NCBI GenBank assembly: GCA_030533445.1
Contig: JARPUW010000324.1
Location: 1 to 64,000, forward strand
Length of the DNA stretch: 64,000 bases
From: Cyprinodon diabolis
Taxonomy: Eukaryota > Chordata > Actinopteri > Cyprinodontiformes > Cyprinodontidae
Reading direction: 5' to 3'
The notes beneath the pieces were generated by a model. The model searched no databases and was not told the origin of the DNA. It worked only from the letters and a program-made list of their open reading frames with translations. Of this stretch, positions 10,601 through 19,493 are shown piece after piece (within the stretch, counting starts at the first letter, position 1; each line of letters opens with the position of its first letter). Made by a program: the position numbers and the translations under genes.

Positions 10601-12485
10601 CTCTCAGAAGATTGATGTTTTCCTCATCCTGTTTTTCCCCAGCACCTAAGACTCCCCTGGTAATGGTTCATGGCTTTGGAGGAGGGGTTGGACTGTGGAT
10701 CAGGAACCTAGATGCACTGAGCCGCTCACGGACAGTCTACGCCTTCGACCTTTTGGGCTTTGGTAGGAGTTCGAGGCCTCCATTCCCCTCAGATCCTGCC
10801 AAGGCAGAGGAGCAGTTTGTCGACTCTATTGAACAGTGGAGGCAGGCTGTTGGTCTGGAGAGCATGATTCTATTAGGGCACAGCCTGGGGGGCTATCTGG
10901 CTACCTCATACGCAATTCAACACCCTTCCAGGTAATTATCAATGGCTCTCTTTTTACTGAGAATAAGTTCACAGAAAAATGTGAAAAAAAGGTAATTAAA
11001 ATAGGTATATAGGACAATAACAGAACAAAATCCCTGCTTTCTACATTAATTAGGACCCCTGCTGTGGCAATTTGACAGTCCAATAACATACACGTCATTG
11101 CAGCATCTTCGATCAGTCCTCTGAGATACTCATGAACGAAGGTTGATTTTATGCCCATCTAAAAATTGCTCAGTTGAGTTAAAGTCCTAGTAAACTCCAC
11201 ATGTTGTCATTTGTGATAATAGGACAAAGAACAGTGTCTAATGGTTGCTATGGAGACTTGCAGACTCCTAAGTTTCCACTCTGTACTGCGGTTTTCCAGT
11301 ATTTAGCTCTAAAAAGGATTTACCCCTCTTACCACACTGAATGCTTAGTCTGCATTCTTCAGCCTGCAGTCCCACCTTTCATTGTTAAACCACCACTGTG
11401 AAGTAGGTTTACTGACTAGCAGCTGCTTTCCATAAACAAATCCAACAAGCACAATTTGCATAGCCCAATGCTAAGACTATTAAACCAGGTTTCTCTAAAT
11501 GAAACTGATAATGTATCTTTTTATGTTCACTATTGCCTTAAAAATGTTTACCCACCCAATAACATCTGTCTAATTTAATAGAGCTATCTTTACTATTACA
11601 GCCTGCTACAAATTCATTTAGAGCAACGCAACGTTTCTGAACAATCTTTTCAGATTTTAAAAATCAGCTCACGTTGAACATTTCTTAGATTTCTGTAACA
11701 AAATAATTAAAGAAAAAATTCCCTTTTATTTTTGTCACCATCTGGTGGTTATTCCATGTACTGCATTAAATACTACTACCCCTTTCTACATATAAACTGC
11801 TTGTTCCAAATAAATGTCATTATTTTAATCTCTTTACAGAGTTTCTCACCTTATCTTGGTGGACCCCTGGGGCTTCCCAGAGCGACCCAAACCAGAGAGC
11901 CAGCAGGGTAAGGATCAAGGTTCTGAGGTGGTAAAGAGGCCCGGCCCTCCCCGATGGGCTAAAGCCATTATATCGATTTTTAGCTTGTTTAACCCTCTGG
12001 CTGTTATCAGAGCTGCAGGCCCATGGGGTAAGTATTTAGTATTTGTATTAGTTGAAATGTTGCACCCTCATCTCACCATTTTGGTTTCCTCATTCAGGCC
12101 CAGGATTGGTGAACAGATTCCGCCCTGATTTTAAAAGAAAATTTGAGGACCTTTTTGATGATGATACAATGACACAGTATATTTACCACTGTAATGCACA
12201 GACTCCAAGGTACGGTCAAATAAGGTCCTAACATCTAATTTATTCCTGGGAAAAATGACAATGTCTCCCTTTCTTGTTGTTGTTTCTAACTCTCACAGTG
12301 GGGAGGTTGGTTTCCGGGCCATGTCAGAAACACTGGGCTGGGCAAAGAGGCCCATGCTGCAGCGAGTACATCTGCTGTCCCCTTCCATGCCTGTCACCAT
12401 GCTGTACGGGGCTCGGTCCTGGGTGGACAGCTCATCTGGGGACAGAGCAGCCGAGATTAGGTGCAAGGCCTACACCAAAGTACTG
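7643..12485 (+). CDS. abhd4: ABHD4-type alpha/beta hydrolase (N-acyl phospholipid lipase), seven exons, 3' end beyond the window
   Basis: Joining seven exons (7643-7692, 10226-10311, 10409-10513, 10643-10931, 11840-12027, 12098-12209, 12299-12485) gives 1,017 nt, 339 codons, in one open frame with GT-AG sites throughout. ABHD4 acts on N-acyl phosphatidylethanolamines and lyso-forms in the N-acylethanolamine pathway. Visible landmarks are WRPTSMS near the N-terminus, the oxyanion motif [10 protein letters not shown] (about residues 90-99), [12 protein letters not shown] (115-126), the nucleophile elbow GHSLGG with Ser near residue 161, [41 protein letters not shown] and the probable acid in SWVDSSSG (about residue 320). 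A Ser at the nucleophile position separates it from ABHD5, which carries Asn. The loop after GFPERP is longer and more charged than in mammalian ABHD4. The catalytic His exon is missing from the window because intron 7 is filled with more than 51 kb of satellite. Start: ATG in GCCGATGG context with no better in-frame choice. Confidence 0.93.
8740..9260 (-). mobile_element. Decayed Tc1/mariner-like transposon relic
   Basis: On the minus strand, 8830-8797 reads [11 protein letters not shown], a decayed form of the KHGGGSIMLWG-type block typical of fish Tc1 transposases. Adjacent DNA (about 8840-9170) resembles antisense transposase sequence but contains stops and indels, so no ORF survives. The limits are approximate because I cannot see terminal inverted repeats. 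Confidence 0.5.
9775..10080. repeat. Degenerate dispersed teleost repeat with GGGTTAG-like words
   Basis: Phrases such as GGACTTACAAGTCC, CCCATGAGGGAAGGTCC, TTAGGGTTAG, AAGGGTAAGGGT and ATAAATGGAAGTAAGTCC occur in the order seen in a common non-autonomous fish repeat. The telomere-like words are imperfect and interspersed, so this is not an interstitial telomere tract. Confidence 0.4.
10226..10311 (+). CDS. abhd4: abhd4 coding exon 2
   Basis: After the acceptor TTTCATTAG it encodes [20 protein letters not shown], then TTESKILA, ending with one base of a Cys codon before GTAAGG. The Trp-rich [14 protein letters not shown] segment is a hallmark of the ABHD4/ABHD5 N-terminus. Confidence 0.92.
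10409..10513 (+). CDS. abhd4: abhd4 coding exon 3
   Basis: It starts after CTCAACAG and encodes [20 protein letters not shown] followed by [15 protein letters not shown], up to donor CAAG|GTACTG. It forms the first beta strands leading into the hydrolase core. Phase agrees with both neighbours. Confidence 0.92.
10643..10931 (+). CDS. abhd4: abhd4 coding exon 4 (nucleophile exon)
   Basis: The largest exon, starting after TTTTTCCCCAG. It carries the oxyanion [18 protein letters not shown] and the nucleophile elbow [20 protein letters not shown]. The donor is CCAG|GTAATT. A Ser inside GHSLGG means the enzyme should be catalytically competent if the His exon is spliced on. Confidence 0.96.
11840..12027 (+). 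CDS. abhd4: abhd4 coding exon 5
   Basis: It begins after TCTTTACAG with [17 protein letters not shown] and ends [13 protein letters not shown] before GTAAGT. Between them lies a hydrophilic stretch ([20 protein letters not shown]) longer than the equivalent loop of mammalian ABHD4; this is the main family-specific oddity of the protein. Confidence 0.93.
12098..12209 (+). CDS. abhd4: abhd4 coding exon 6
   Basis: After the acceptor CATTCAG it encodes [20 protein letters not shown] then [17 protein letters not shown], ending at AAG|GTACGG. The [10 protein letters not shown] and YIYHCNAQ blocks are strongly conserved in the ABHD4/5 cap region. Confidence 0.94.
12299..12485 (+). CDS. abhd4: abhd4 coding exon 7 (acid exon; last one in the window)
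   Basis: It begins after CTCTCACAG with the Ser-Gly-Glu of the SGE motif, includes [26 protein letters not shown] and ends KAYTKVL at a codon boundary before the donor CTG|GTGAGT. If the intron were retained, the frame would add 20 residues and stop at 12543-12545, losing the catalytic His. Confidence 0.93.
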
Positions 12486-12547
12486 GTGAGTGGACAGATG
12501 GCAAGCGACAGGCTTATTCAGTATATACCAGTATTAGGCCTGTAATT

Positions 12548-13098
12548 GGGGGGCCACATGCCGAAGGCATGGCCCACCTACTACTATTGCACATATTTAT
12601 TCCGCGTATTATTATTGGGGGGCCACATGCCGAAGGCATGGCCCACCTACTACTATTGCACATATTTATTCCGCGTATTATTGGGGGGCCACATGCCGAA
12701 GGCATGGCCCACCTACTACTATTGCACATATTTATTCCGCGTATTATTATTGGGGGGCCACATGCCGAAGGCATGGCCCACCTACTACTATTGCACATAT
12801 TTATTCCGCGTATTATTATTGGGGGGCCACATGCCGAAGGCATGGCCCACCTACTACTATTGCACATATTTATTCCGCGTATTATTGGGGGGCCACATGC
12901 CGAAGGCATGGCCCACCTACTACTATTGCACATATTTATTCCGCGTATTATTATTGGGGGGCCACATGCCGAAGGCATGGCCCACCTACTACTATTGCAC
13001 ATATTTATTCCGCGTATTATTATTGGGGGGCCACATGCCGAAGGCATGGCCCACCTACTACTATTGCACATATTTATTCCGCGTATTATTATTATTAT
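12548..13098 (+). repeat. Hairpin minisatellite block, 8 copies (array left edge)
   Basis: Copies start at 12548, 12617, 12683, 12752, 12821, 12887, 12956 and 13025. Each begins GGGGGGCCACATGCC, contains the perfect stem ATGCC-GAA-GGCAT, and ends CGCGTATTATT with a variable number of ATT triplets. Spacings are 69, 66, 69, 69, 66, 69, 69, so the first six copies look like a doubled 204-bp trimer. This is the only block with unique host intron on its left. Confidence 0.97.
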
Positions 13099-13476
13099 TA
13101 TAATTCTCCCGTATACCCAAAACTTCGGCACGTAACTAGTCCCGCACGGTTTGGCGGATCGGGCCCAAAGTTGGCACACGCGTCGGGACCAATGGGGTGA
13201 TGTGTGCTTGTATAAAACTTTCTCATTAGTCCGAAGGTTTGCGAATTATTAGCGAAAACGTCGCAAAAAAATCCCATAGGAAATGAATGGGAAGAGGTAA
13301 AAAAAAGCATAAAAAACAGCACTTCACTGTGTCGGCATACATTCACCTAGAAAAACAGTTTGAAGCTCAGTTTGTAGATAAATCCTTCGTCTATTTAAAA
13401 CTGAAGACGGTATGTTGATAACTGCTACGGTTTTTGTATAATCAGACCTCAAGCGCCACAAAGTTTTAGCAAAATC

Positions 13477-13910
13477 CAGCCTGCTAGAGTGGAGCAACTG
13501 AAAAGCTAGAGTGTGAGGCAGGCGTTTTTTAAACACAAAAAAACATTTTAAACTCGCCCTCACGGCCACATATTTATAGCTAGAGTCACCATTTTTGGTC
13601 AGTTTGTAGACTGAAATCTCTGGACCCACACAATATCTTCGGAATTACGGTAGGATTAATACTTTTCCTTAAAAACCCTCCAGACCGACCTAAAGTCGAT
13701 GAAAATCAGAGCCGTTTTTCATTGGTTTTGGAGCAGAAGAGGGGAGAAAAACGAATCAGACTATGTGTTTTAAACTCGTCATAAATATTTTTCTGAATGA
13801 CACACATACACCAAAGTTGGCATAGTTGGAGTCGAAGGATGACTGACGCTCACGGTGAAAAAATTTTTTGAATAACTCATACGGTTTTTGCTCAGCAGTC
13901 GTTTGTTCGG
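13477..13910 (+). repeat. Block A of the satellite unit (shown in U1)
   Basis: From CAGCCTGCTAGAGTGGAG to GTCGTTTGTTCGG. It is homologous to block B 931 bp further on in the same unit. It is recognised by GACCGACC and GTTGGCATAGTT, where block B has GACCAACC and GTTGGTATAGTT. A and B are the substrates of the unequal exchanges seen in U10 and U15. Confidence 0.9.
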
Positions 13911-14407
13911 AGGACATTTTAAGCACCTGAAAGCTGAGTGACAGTGACCTGCTGCAGCTAGCTCAATTAGAAGCTTAGGTGTGATGAAACGTTTTTTCTT
14001 TTTCTTTCTCTTCCCATTCAGTTTGTAGATGACCTACAGCCATGAAAGTTACTCCAATTGAAGACAAGATATAGCTGTAGCTTAGATAAAAAGAATTTTT
14101 CAGATACCTTTTACGGTTTTTACTCAGCAGTCGTTTGTTCGGAGGGGTGCTTTAGCAGCTAAAAGGTGAGTGAGAGTGATGTCCTGCAGTTCAAACAAAG
14201 GGAGGAGCAGGTGGGCCAACCATTTTGTTTGTGCTTCGTTTTGGGTTGTGAAAGACCTACAGACATGAAGGTTACCCCAGTCTGAGACAAAGGATAGATG
14301 TTGCTTTCACTGAAAGAATTTTTCAGATATCTTTTACGGTTTTTGCTCAGCAGTCGTTTGTTCGGAGGGTAAGCACCTGGAAGCTAGCTGACAGTTAGCT
14401 TCTGCAG

Positions 14408-14833
14408 CAGCCTGCTAGAGTGCAGCTGCTGAAATCTTAGTGTGAGGCGGCCATTTTTTTAAGATCAAACATCTTATTCTCGCCCTCACGGCCACATATT
14501 TGGAGCTACAGTCACCATTTTTGGTCAGTTTGTAGACTGAAACCTCTGGACTCACGCAATGTCTTCGGAATCACGGTAGGATTAATACTTTTCCTTAAAA
14601 ACCCTCCAGACCAACCTAAAGTCGATGAGTTTCAGCCTTTCTCCATTCTTTTTGAGCTGAAGATGGGAGAGAAACGAATCAGACTATGTGTTTTCAAGTC
14701 GTCATAAATATTGTTCTGAATGACACACATACACCAAAGTTGGTATAGTTGGAGTCGAAGGATTGCTGATGCTCATGGTGAATTTTTTTTTTTAATAACT
14801 CATACGGTTTTTGCTCAGCAGTCGTTTGTTCGG
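14408..14833 (+). repeat. Block B of the satellite unit (shown in U1)
   Basis: From CAGCCTGCTAGAGTGCAG to GTCGTTTGTTCGG. It is the diverged partner of block A. Both contain CTCGCCCTCACGGCCACAT, the TTGGTCAGTTTGTAGACTGA stretch and CGGAATNACGGTAGG. Separation equals about four of the roughly 230-bp subrepeats, so both blocks may be parts of an older tandem repeat. Confidence 0.9.
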
Positions 14834-15075
14834 TGCCGTTCTTCCCATACAAAAAAGCCTGGGAAGAAGAAACCAATAGTGAGTGCAGCTGTTGTCTGTG
14901 TCAGTGAGAGGCTCCTTAAGCGTTGTCAAGGTTACCAAGCTTCAAACAGATTTTATCTCTGCTGTTTTAAACAGCACATATTAATCTAATGGAGGGTGAA
15001 AGCACTGATTTAACATTGGGAAATGGATACTATATGACTGCTGTCCATGACACTTCCCTTGCCACTCATCACTGA

Positions 15076-15720
15076 TAGACTTTCAAAATAAGACTCCAGG
15101 GACCCTACAAAATAAAAGCCTCTATATTTTTTACATATATTTATTGCCCTATATGGCTCAACATTATGACCCAAACTCAACCCCGTTTTAGAGAATAGAC
15201 TCTAGGAGACTGTTTAAAACACACCCTATAGCAAATTTCAAAATAAAAGCCTCCCATTTCCGCTTCATCTACTGCCCTAATAACATGGAAAAAGAGTGAT
15301 TTAACGATTGGAAAGTAATCAACTATCATTGACGGGTCTGAACATTTTCTATAAACACAACTCTGTTGGACTTTCAAAATAAGACTCCAGGGACCCTACA
15401 AAATAAAAGCCTCTAGATTATACTAATGCATTAATTGATGCAAATGGCTCAACATTATGACCCAAACTCTTCCAGGTTGTTTTTATTAGACTCTAGTGAC
15501 CTTTTCAAGACACACCCCAGAGCAAATTTCACAATAAAAGTCTCCCATTTACTCTGTAATACATCAACTATTCACCTAATAACATGGAAAACCAGTGATT
15601 TAACATTTGGAAATGGATTCTATATCACTGCTGGGCGTGACCCATCTTTTGATGCACATTCATGATAGACTTTCAAAATAAGACTACAAGGACTCTACAG
15701 AATAAAAGCCTCTTCCTTAT
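15076..15720 (+). repeat. Trimer of about 295-bp subrepeats with AATAAA (shown in U1)
   Basis: The phrase GACTTTCAAAATAAGACT recurs at about 15079, 15370 and 15668, each followed by an ATAAAAGCCTC segment; between them lies a second, related phrase (TAGACTCTAG ... AAAATTTC or AAATTTCAC ... ATAAAAG). This yields AATAAA at 15111, 15242, 15402, 15533 and 15701, all on the abhd4 sense strand. Confidence 0.9.
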
Positions 15721-15750
15721 ACACACTCATACATTCTGGCATATTGCTCA

Positions 15751-15912
15751 TTGCCATTGGTGATTACATCACTGCAATGGCTCTTAGCAGGCGGGCGGAG
15801 CCCGCCATTGGTGATTTCATCACTGCAATGGCTCTTAGAAGGCGGGCAGAGCCCGCCATTGGTGATTTGTTTCTTCACTGAGATGGCTCCTAGCAGGCGG
15901 GCGAAGCCCGCC
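15751..15912 (+). repeat. GC-rich mini-hairpin block (shown in U1)
   Basis: Tandem segments of about 51 bp (CACTGCAATGGCTCTTAG, then a hairpin, then CATTGGTGATTTCAT). Each hairpin is a perfect GGCGGGC stem closed on GCCCGCC with a 3-nt loop, here GGA, AGA and GAA. Equivalent blocks in other units start at 19054, 22123, 25291, 28462, 31835, 35005, 38201, 41505, 43752, 46921, 50343, 53553, 56724 and 60818, with 3 to 5 hairpins. Confidence 0.92.
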
Positions 15913-16158
15913 AACTGGGCTTTACCCACTGTGTTTCAATATGGACAACCCATATTACCCTTGTGCATCATACGCTGTGCACGTCTATTTCCCAGATTTC
16001 AGCACAAGTGGCACACAGCTCTCTTTGCCCATGAACTTGCCCTCTTTCCTTCCCTCAGCAGCCCTCAAAGGCGTAAGCAGTTGGTCTGGGGAGCCCCGAC
16101 GTCACTTGCCAGGGCCGTATTGGCCCGGTTCCCCAGACGGGCAGTAGGTGGCCCCCCT

Positions 16159-16183
16159 CAAAATTTCTTTAGAAATTTTCTAG
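16159..16183 (+). repeat. AT-rich hairpin followed by CTAG at the unit end (shown in U1)
   Basis: AAAATTTCT-TT-AGAAATTTT forms a 9-bp stem, directly followed by CTAG and then TT. It is found at the end of every complete unit. A short hairpin just before a CTRR end is the usual layout of a Helitron 3' terminus, although Helitron hairpins are usually more GC-rich and lie several bases upstream of CTRR. Confidence 0.6.
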
Positions 16184-16185
16184 TT

Positions 16186-16400
16186 GGGGGGCCACATGCC
16201 GAAGGCATGGCCCACCTACTACTATTGCACATATTTATTCCGCGTATTATTATTGGGGGGCCACATGCCGAAGGCATGGCCCACCTACTACTATTGCACA
16301 TATTTATTCCGCGTATTATTATTATTGGGGGGCCACATGCCGAAGGCATGGCCCACCTACTACTATTGCACATATTTATTCCGCGTATTATTATTATTAT
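16186..16400 (+). repeat. Hairpin minisatellite block, 3 copies (end of U1)
   Basis: Copies start at 16186, 16255 and 16327 (spacings 69 and 72). The block follows CTAGTT directly and ends in an ATT run before AATTCTCCC of U2. Confidence 0.96.
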
Positions 16401-16403
16401 TAT

Positions 16404-19400
16404 AATTCTCCCGTATACCCAAAACTTCGGCGCGTAACTAGTCCCGCACGGTTTGGCGGATCGGGCCCAAAGTTGGCACACGCGTCGGGACCAATGGGGT
16501 GATGTGTGCTTGTATAAAACTTTCTCATTAGTCCGAAGGTTTGCGAATTATTAGCGAAAACGTCGCAAAAAAATCCCATAGGAAATGAATGGGGAGAGGA
16601 AAAAAAAAGCATAAAAAACAGCACTTCACTGTGTCGGCATACATTCACCTAGAAAAACAGTTTGAAGCTCAGTTTGTAGATAAATCCTTCGTCTATTTAA
16701 AACTGAAGACGGTATGTTGATAACTGCTACGGTTTTTGTATAATCAGACCTCAAGCGCCACAAAGTTTTAGCAAAATCCAGCCTGCTAGAGTGGAGCAAC
16801 TGAAAAGCTAGAGTGTGAGGCAGGCGTTTTTTAAACACAAAAAAACATTTTAAACTCGCCCTCACGGCCACATATTTATAGCTAGAGTCACCATTTTTGG
16901 TCAGTTTGTAGACTGAAATCTCTGGACCCACACAATATCTTCGGAATTACGGTAGGATTAATACTTTTCCTTAAAAACCCTCCAGACCGACCTAAAGTCG
17001 ATGAAAATCAGAGCCGTTTTTCATTGGTTTTGGAGCAGAAGAGGGGAGAAAAACGAATCAGACTATGTGTTTTAAACTCGTCATAAATATTTTTCTGAAT
17101 GACACACATACACCAAAGTTGGCATAGTTGGAGTCGAAGGATGACTGACGCTCACGGTGAAAAAATTTTTTGAATAACTCATACGGTTTTTGCTCAGCAG
17201 TCGTTTGTTCGGAGGACATTTTAAGCACCTGAAAGCTGAGTGACATTGACCTGCTGCAGCTAGCTCAATTAGAAGCTTAGGTGTGATGAAACGTTTTTTC
17301 TTTTTCTTTCTCTTCCCATTCAGTTTGTAGATGATCTACAGCCATGAAAGTTACTCCAATTGAAGACAAGATATAGCTGTCGCTTAGATAAAAAGAATTT
17401 TTCAGATACCTTTTACGGTTTTTACTCAGCAGTCGTTTGTTCGGAGGGGTGCTTTAGCAGCTAAAAGGTGAGTGAGAGTGAGGTCCTGCAGTTAAAAGAA
17501 AGGGAGGAGCAGGTGGGCCAACCATTTTGTTTGTGCTTCGTTTTGGGTTGTGAAAGACCTACAGACATGAAGGTTACCCCAGTCTGAGACAAAGGATAGA
17601 TGTTGCTTTCACTGAAAGAATTTTTCAGATATCTTTTACGGTTTTTGCTCAGCAGTCGTTTGTTCGGAGGGTAAGCACCTGGAAGCTAGCTGACAGTTAG
17701 CTTCTGCAGCAGCCTGCTAGAGTGCAGCTGCTGAAATCTTAGTGTGAGGCGGCCATTTTTTTCAGATCAAACATCTTATTCTCGCCCTCACGGCCACATA
17801 TTTGGAGCTACAGTCACCATTTTTGGTCAGTTTGTAGACTGAAACCTCTGGACTCACACAATGTCTTCGGAATTACGGTAGGATTAATACTTTTCCTTAA
17901 AAACCCTCCAGACCAACCTAAAGTCGATGAGAGTTTCAGCCTTTCTCTATTCTTTTTGAGCTGAAGATGGGAGAGAAACGAATCAGACTATGTGTTTTCA
18001 CTCGTCATAAATATTTTTCTGAATGACACACATACACCAAAGTTGGTATAGTTGGAGTCGAAGGATTGCTGATGCTCATGGTGAAAATGTTTTTTGAATA
18101 ACTCATACGGTTTTTGATCAGTAGTCGTTTGTTCGGTGCCGTTCTTCCCATACAAAAAAGCCTGGGAAGAAGAAACCAATAGTGAGTGCAGCTGTTGTCT
18201 GTGTCAGTGAGAGGCTCGTTAAGCGTTGTCAAGGTTACCAAGCTTCAAACAGATTTTACCTCTGCTGTTTTAAACAGCACATATTAATCTAATGGAGGGT
18301 GAAAGGACTGATTTAACATTGGGAAATGGATACTATATGACTGCTGTACATGACACTTCCCTTGCCACTCAGCACTGATAGACTTTCAAAATAAGACTCC
18401 AGGGACCCTACAAAATAAAAGCCTCTATATTTTTTACATATATTTATTGCCCTATATGGCTCAACATTATGACCCAAACTCAACCCCGTTTTAGAGAATA
18501 GACTCTAGGAGACTGTTTAAAACACACCCTATAGCAAATTTCAAAATAAAAGCCTCCCATTTCCGCTTCATCTACTGCCCTAATAACATGGAAAAAGAGT
18601 GATTTAACGATTGGAAAGTAATCAACTATCATTGACGGGTCTGAACATTTTCTATAAACACAACTCTGTTGGACTTTCAAAATAAGACTCCAGGGACCCT
18701 ACAAAATAAAAGCCTCTAGATTATAGTAATGCATTAATTGATGCAAATGGCTCAACATTATGACCCAAACTCTTCCAGGTTGTTTTTATTAGACTCTAGT
18801 GACCTTTTCAAAACACACCCCAGAGCAAATTTCACAATAAAAGTCTACCATTTACTCTGTAATACAGCAACTATTCACCTAATAACATGGAAAACCAGTG
18901 ATTTAACATTTGGAAATGGATTCTATATCACTGCTGGGCGTGACCCATCTTTTGATGCACATTCATGATAGACTTTCAAAATAAGACTACAAGGACTCTA
19001 CAGAATAAAAGCCTCTTCCTTATACACACTCATACATTCTGGCATATTGCTCATTGCCATTGGTGATTTCATCACTGCAATGGCTCTTAGAAGGCGGGCG
19101 GAGCCCGCCATTGGTGATTTCATCACTGCAATGGCTCTTAGAAGGCGGGCAGAGCCCGCCATTGGTGATTTTTTTCTTCACTGAGATGGCTCCTAGCAGG
19201 CGGGCGAAGCCCGCCAACTGGGCTTTACCCACTGTGTTTCAATATGGACAACCCATATTACCCTTGTGCATCATACGCTGTGCACGTCTATTTCCCAGAT
19301 TTCAGCACAAGTGGCACACAGGTCTCTTTGCCCATGAACTTGCCCTCTTTCCTTCCCTCAGCAGCCCTCAAAGGCGTAAGCAGTTGGTCTGGGGAGCCCC

Positions 19401-19493
19401 GACGTCACTTGCCAGGGCCGTATTGGCCCGGTTCCCCAGACGGGCAGTAGGTGGCCCCCCTCAAAATTTCTTTAGAAATTTTCTAGTTATTAT
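16404..19493 (+). repeat. Satellite unit U2 (3090 bp)
   Basis: No minisatellite copy at its end: CTAGTTATTAT runs straight into AATTCTCCC. The mini-hairpin block (19054-19215) has three hairpins. Diagnostic variants GTGACATTGACC, GTTAAAAGAAAG, TTTTCAGATCAAAC, TTTTCACTCGTC, TGTACATGAC, AAGTCTACC and CACACAGGTC are shared with U14. Confidence 0.95.

Larger units (their letters stand above)
13102..16403 (+). repeat. Satellite unit U1 (3302 bp)
   Basis: The reference unit. Internal order: GC-rich start (13102-13330); block A 13477-13910; two middle subrepeats with the TACGG core at 14112 and 14335; block B 14408-14833; AATAAA-bearing subrepeats 15076-15720; mini-hairpin block 15751-15912 with three hairpins; AT hairpin plus CTAG at 16161-16183; then three minisatellite copies. 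Diagnostic variants (GGGAAGAGG, GTGATGTCC, CTGTAGCTTAG) are shared with U12, its near twin. Confidence 0.95.

Noticed and set aside
10643..10931. Assignment of the hydrolase to ABHD5 (CGI-58)
   Set aside because: The nucleophile elbow reads GHSLGG with Ser, whereas ABHD5 carries Asn there, and the N-terminal WRPTSMS block fits ABHD4 better.
12548..13098. CRISPR-like array of regular repeats
   Set aside because: Copies are directly adjacent with no unique spacers, and the genome is a vertebrate.
12461..13135. Open frames of 185-224 residues on both strands across the minisatellite, with similar ones up to 252 residues at other unit ends
   Set aside because: The repeat length is always a multiple of three, so any frame free of stops in one copy stays open in all. 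The products are pure repeats of GGPHAEGMAHLLLLHIFIPR or its antisense, have no domain, and change length with copy number.
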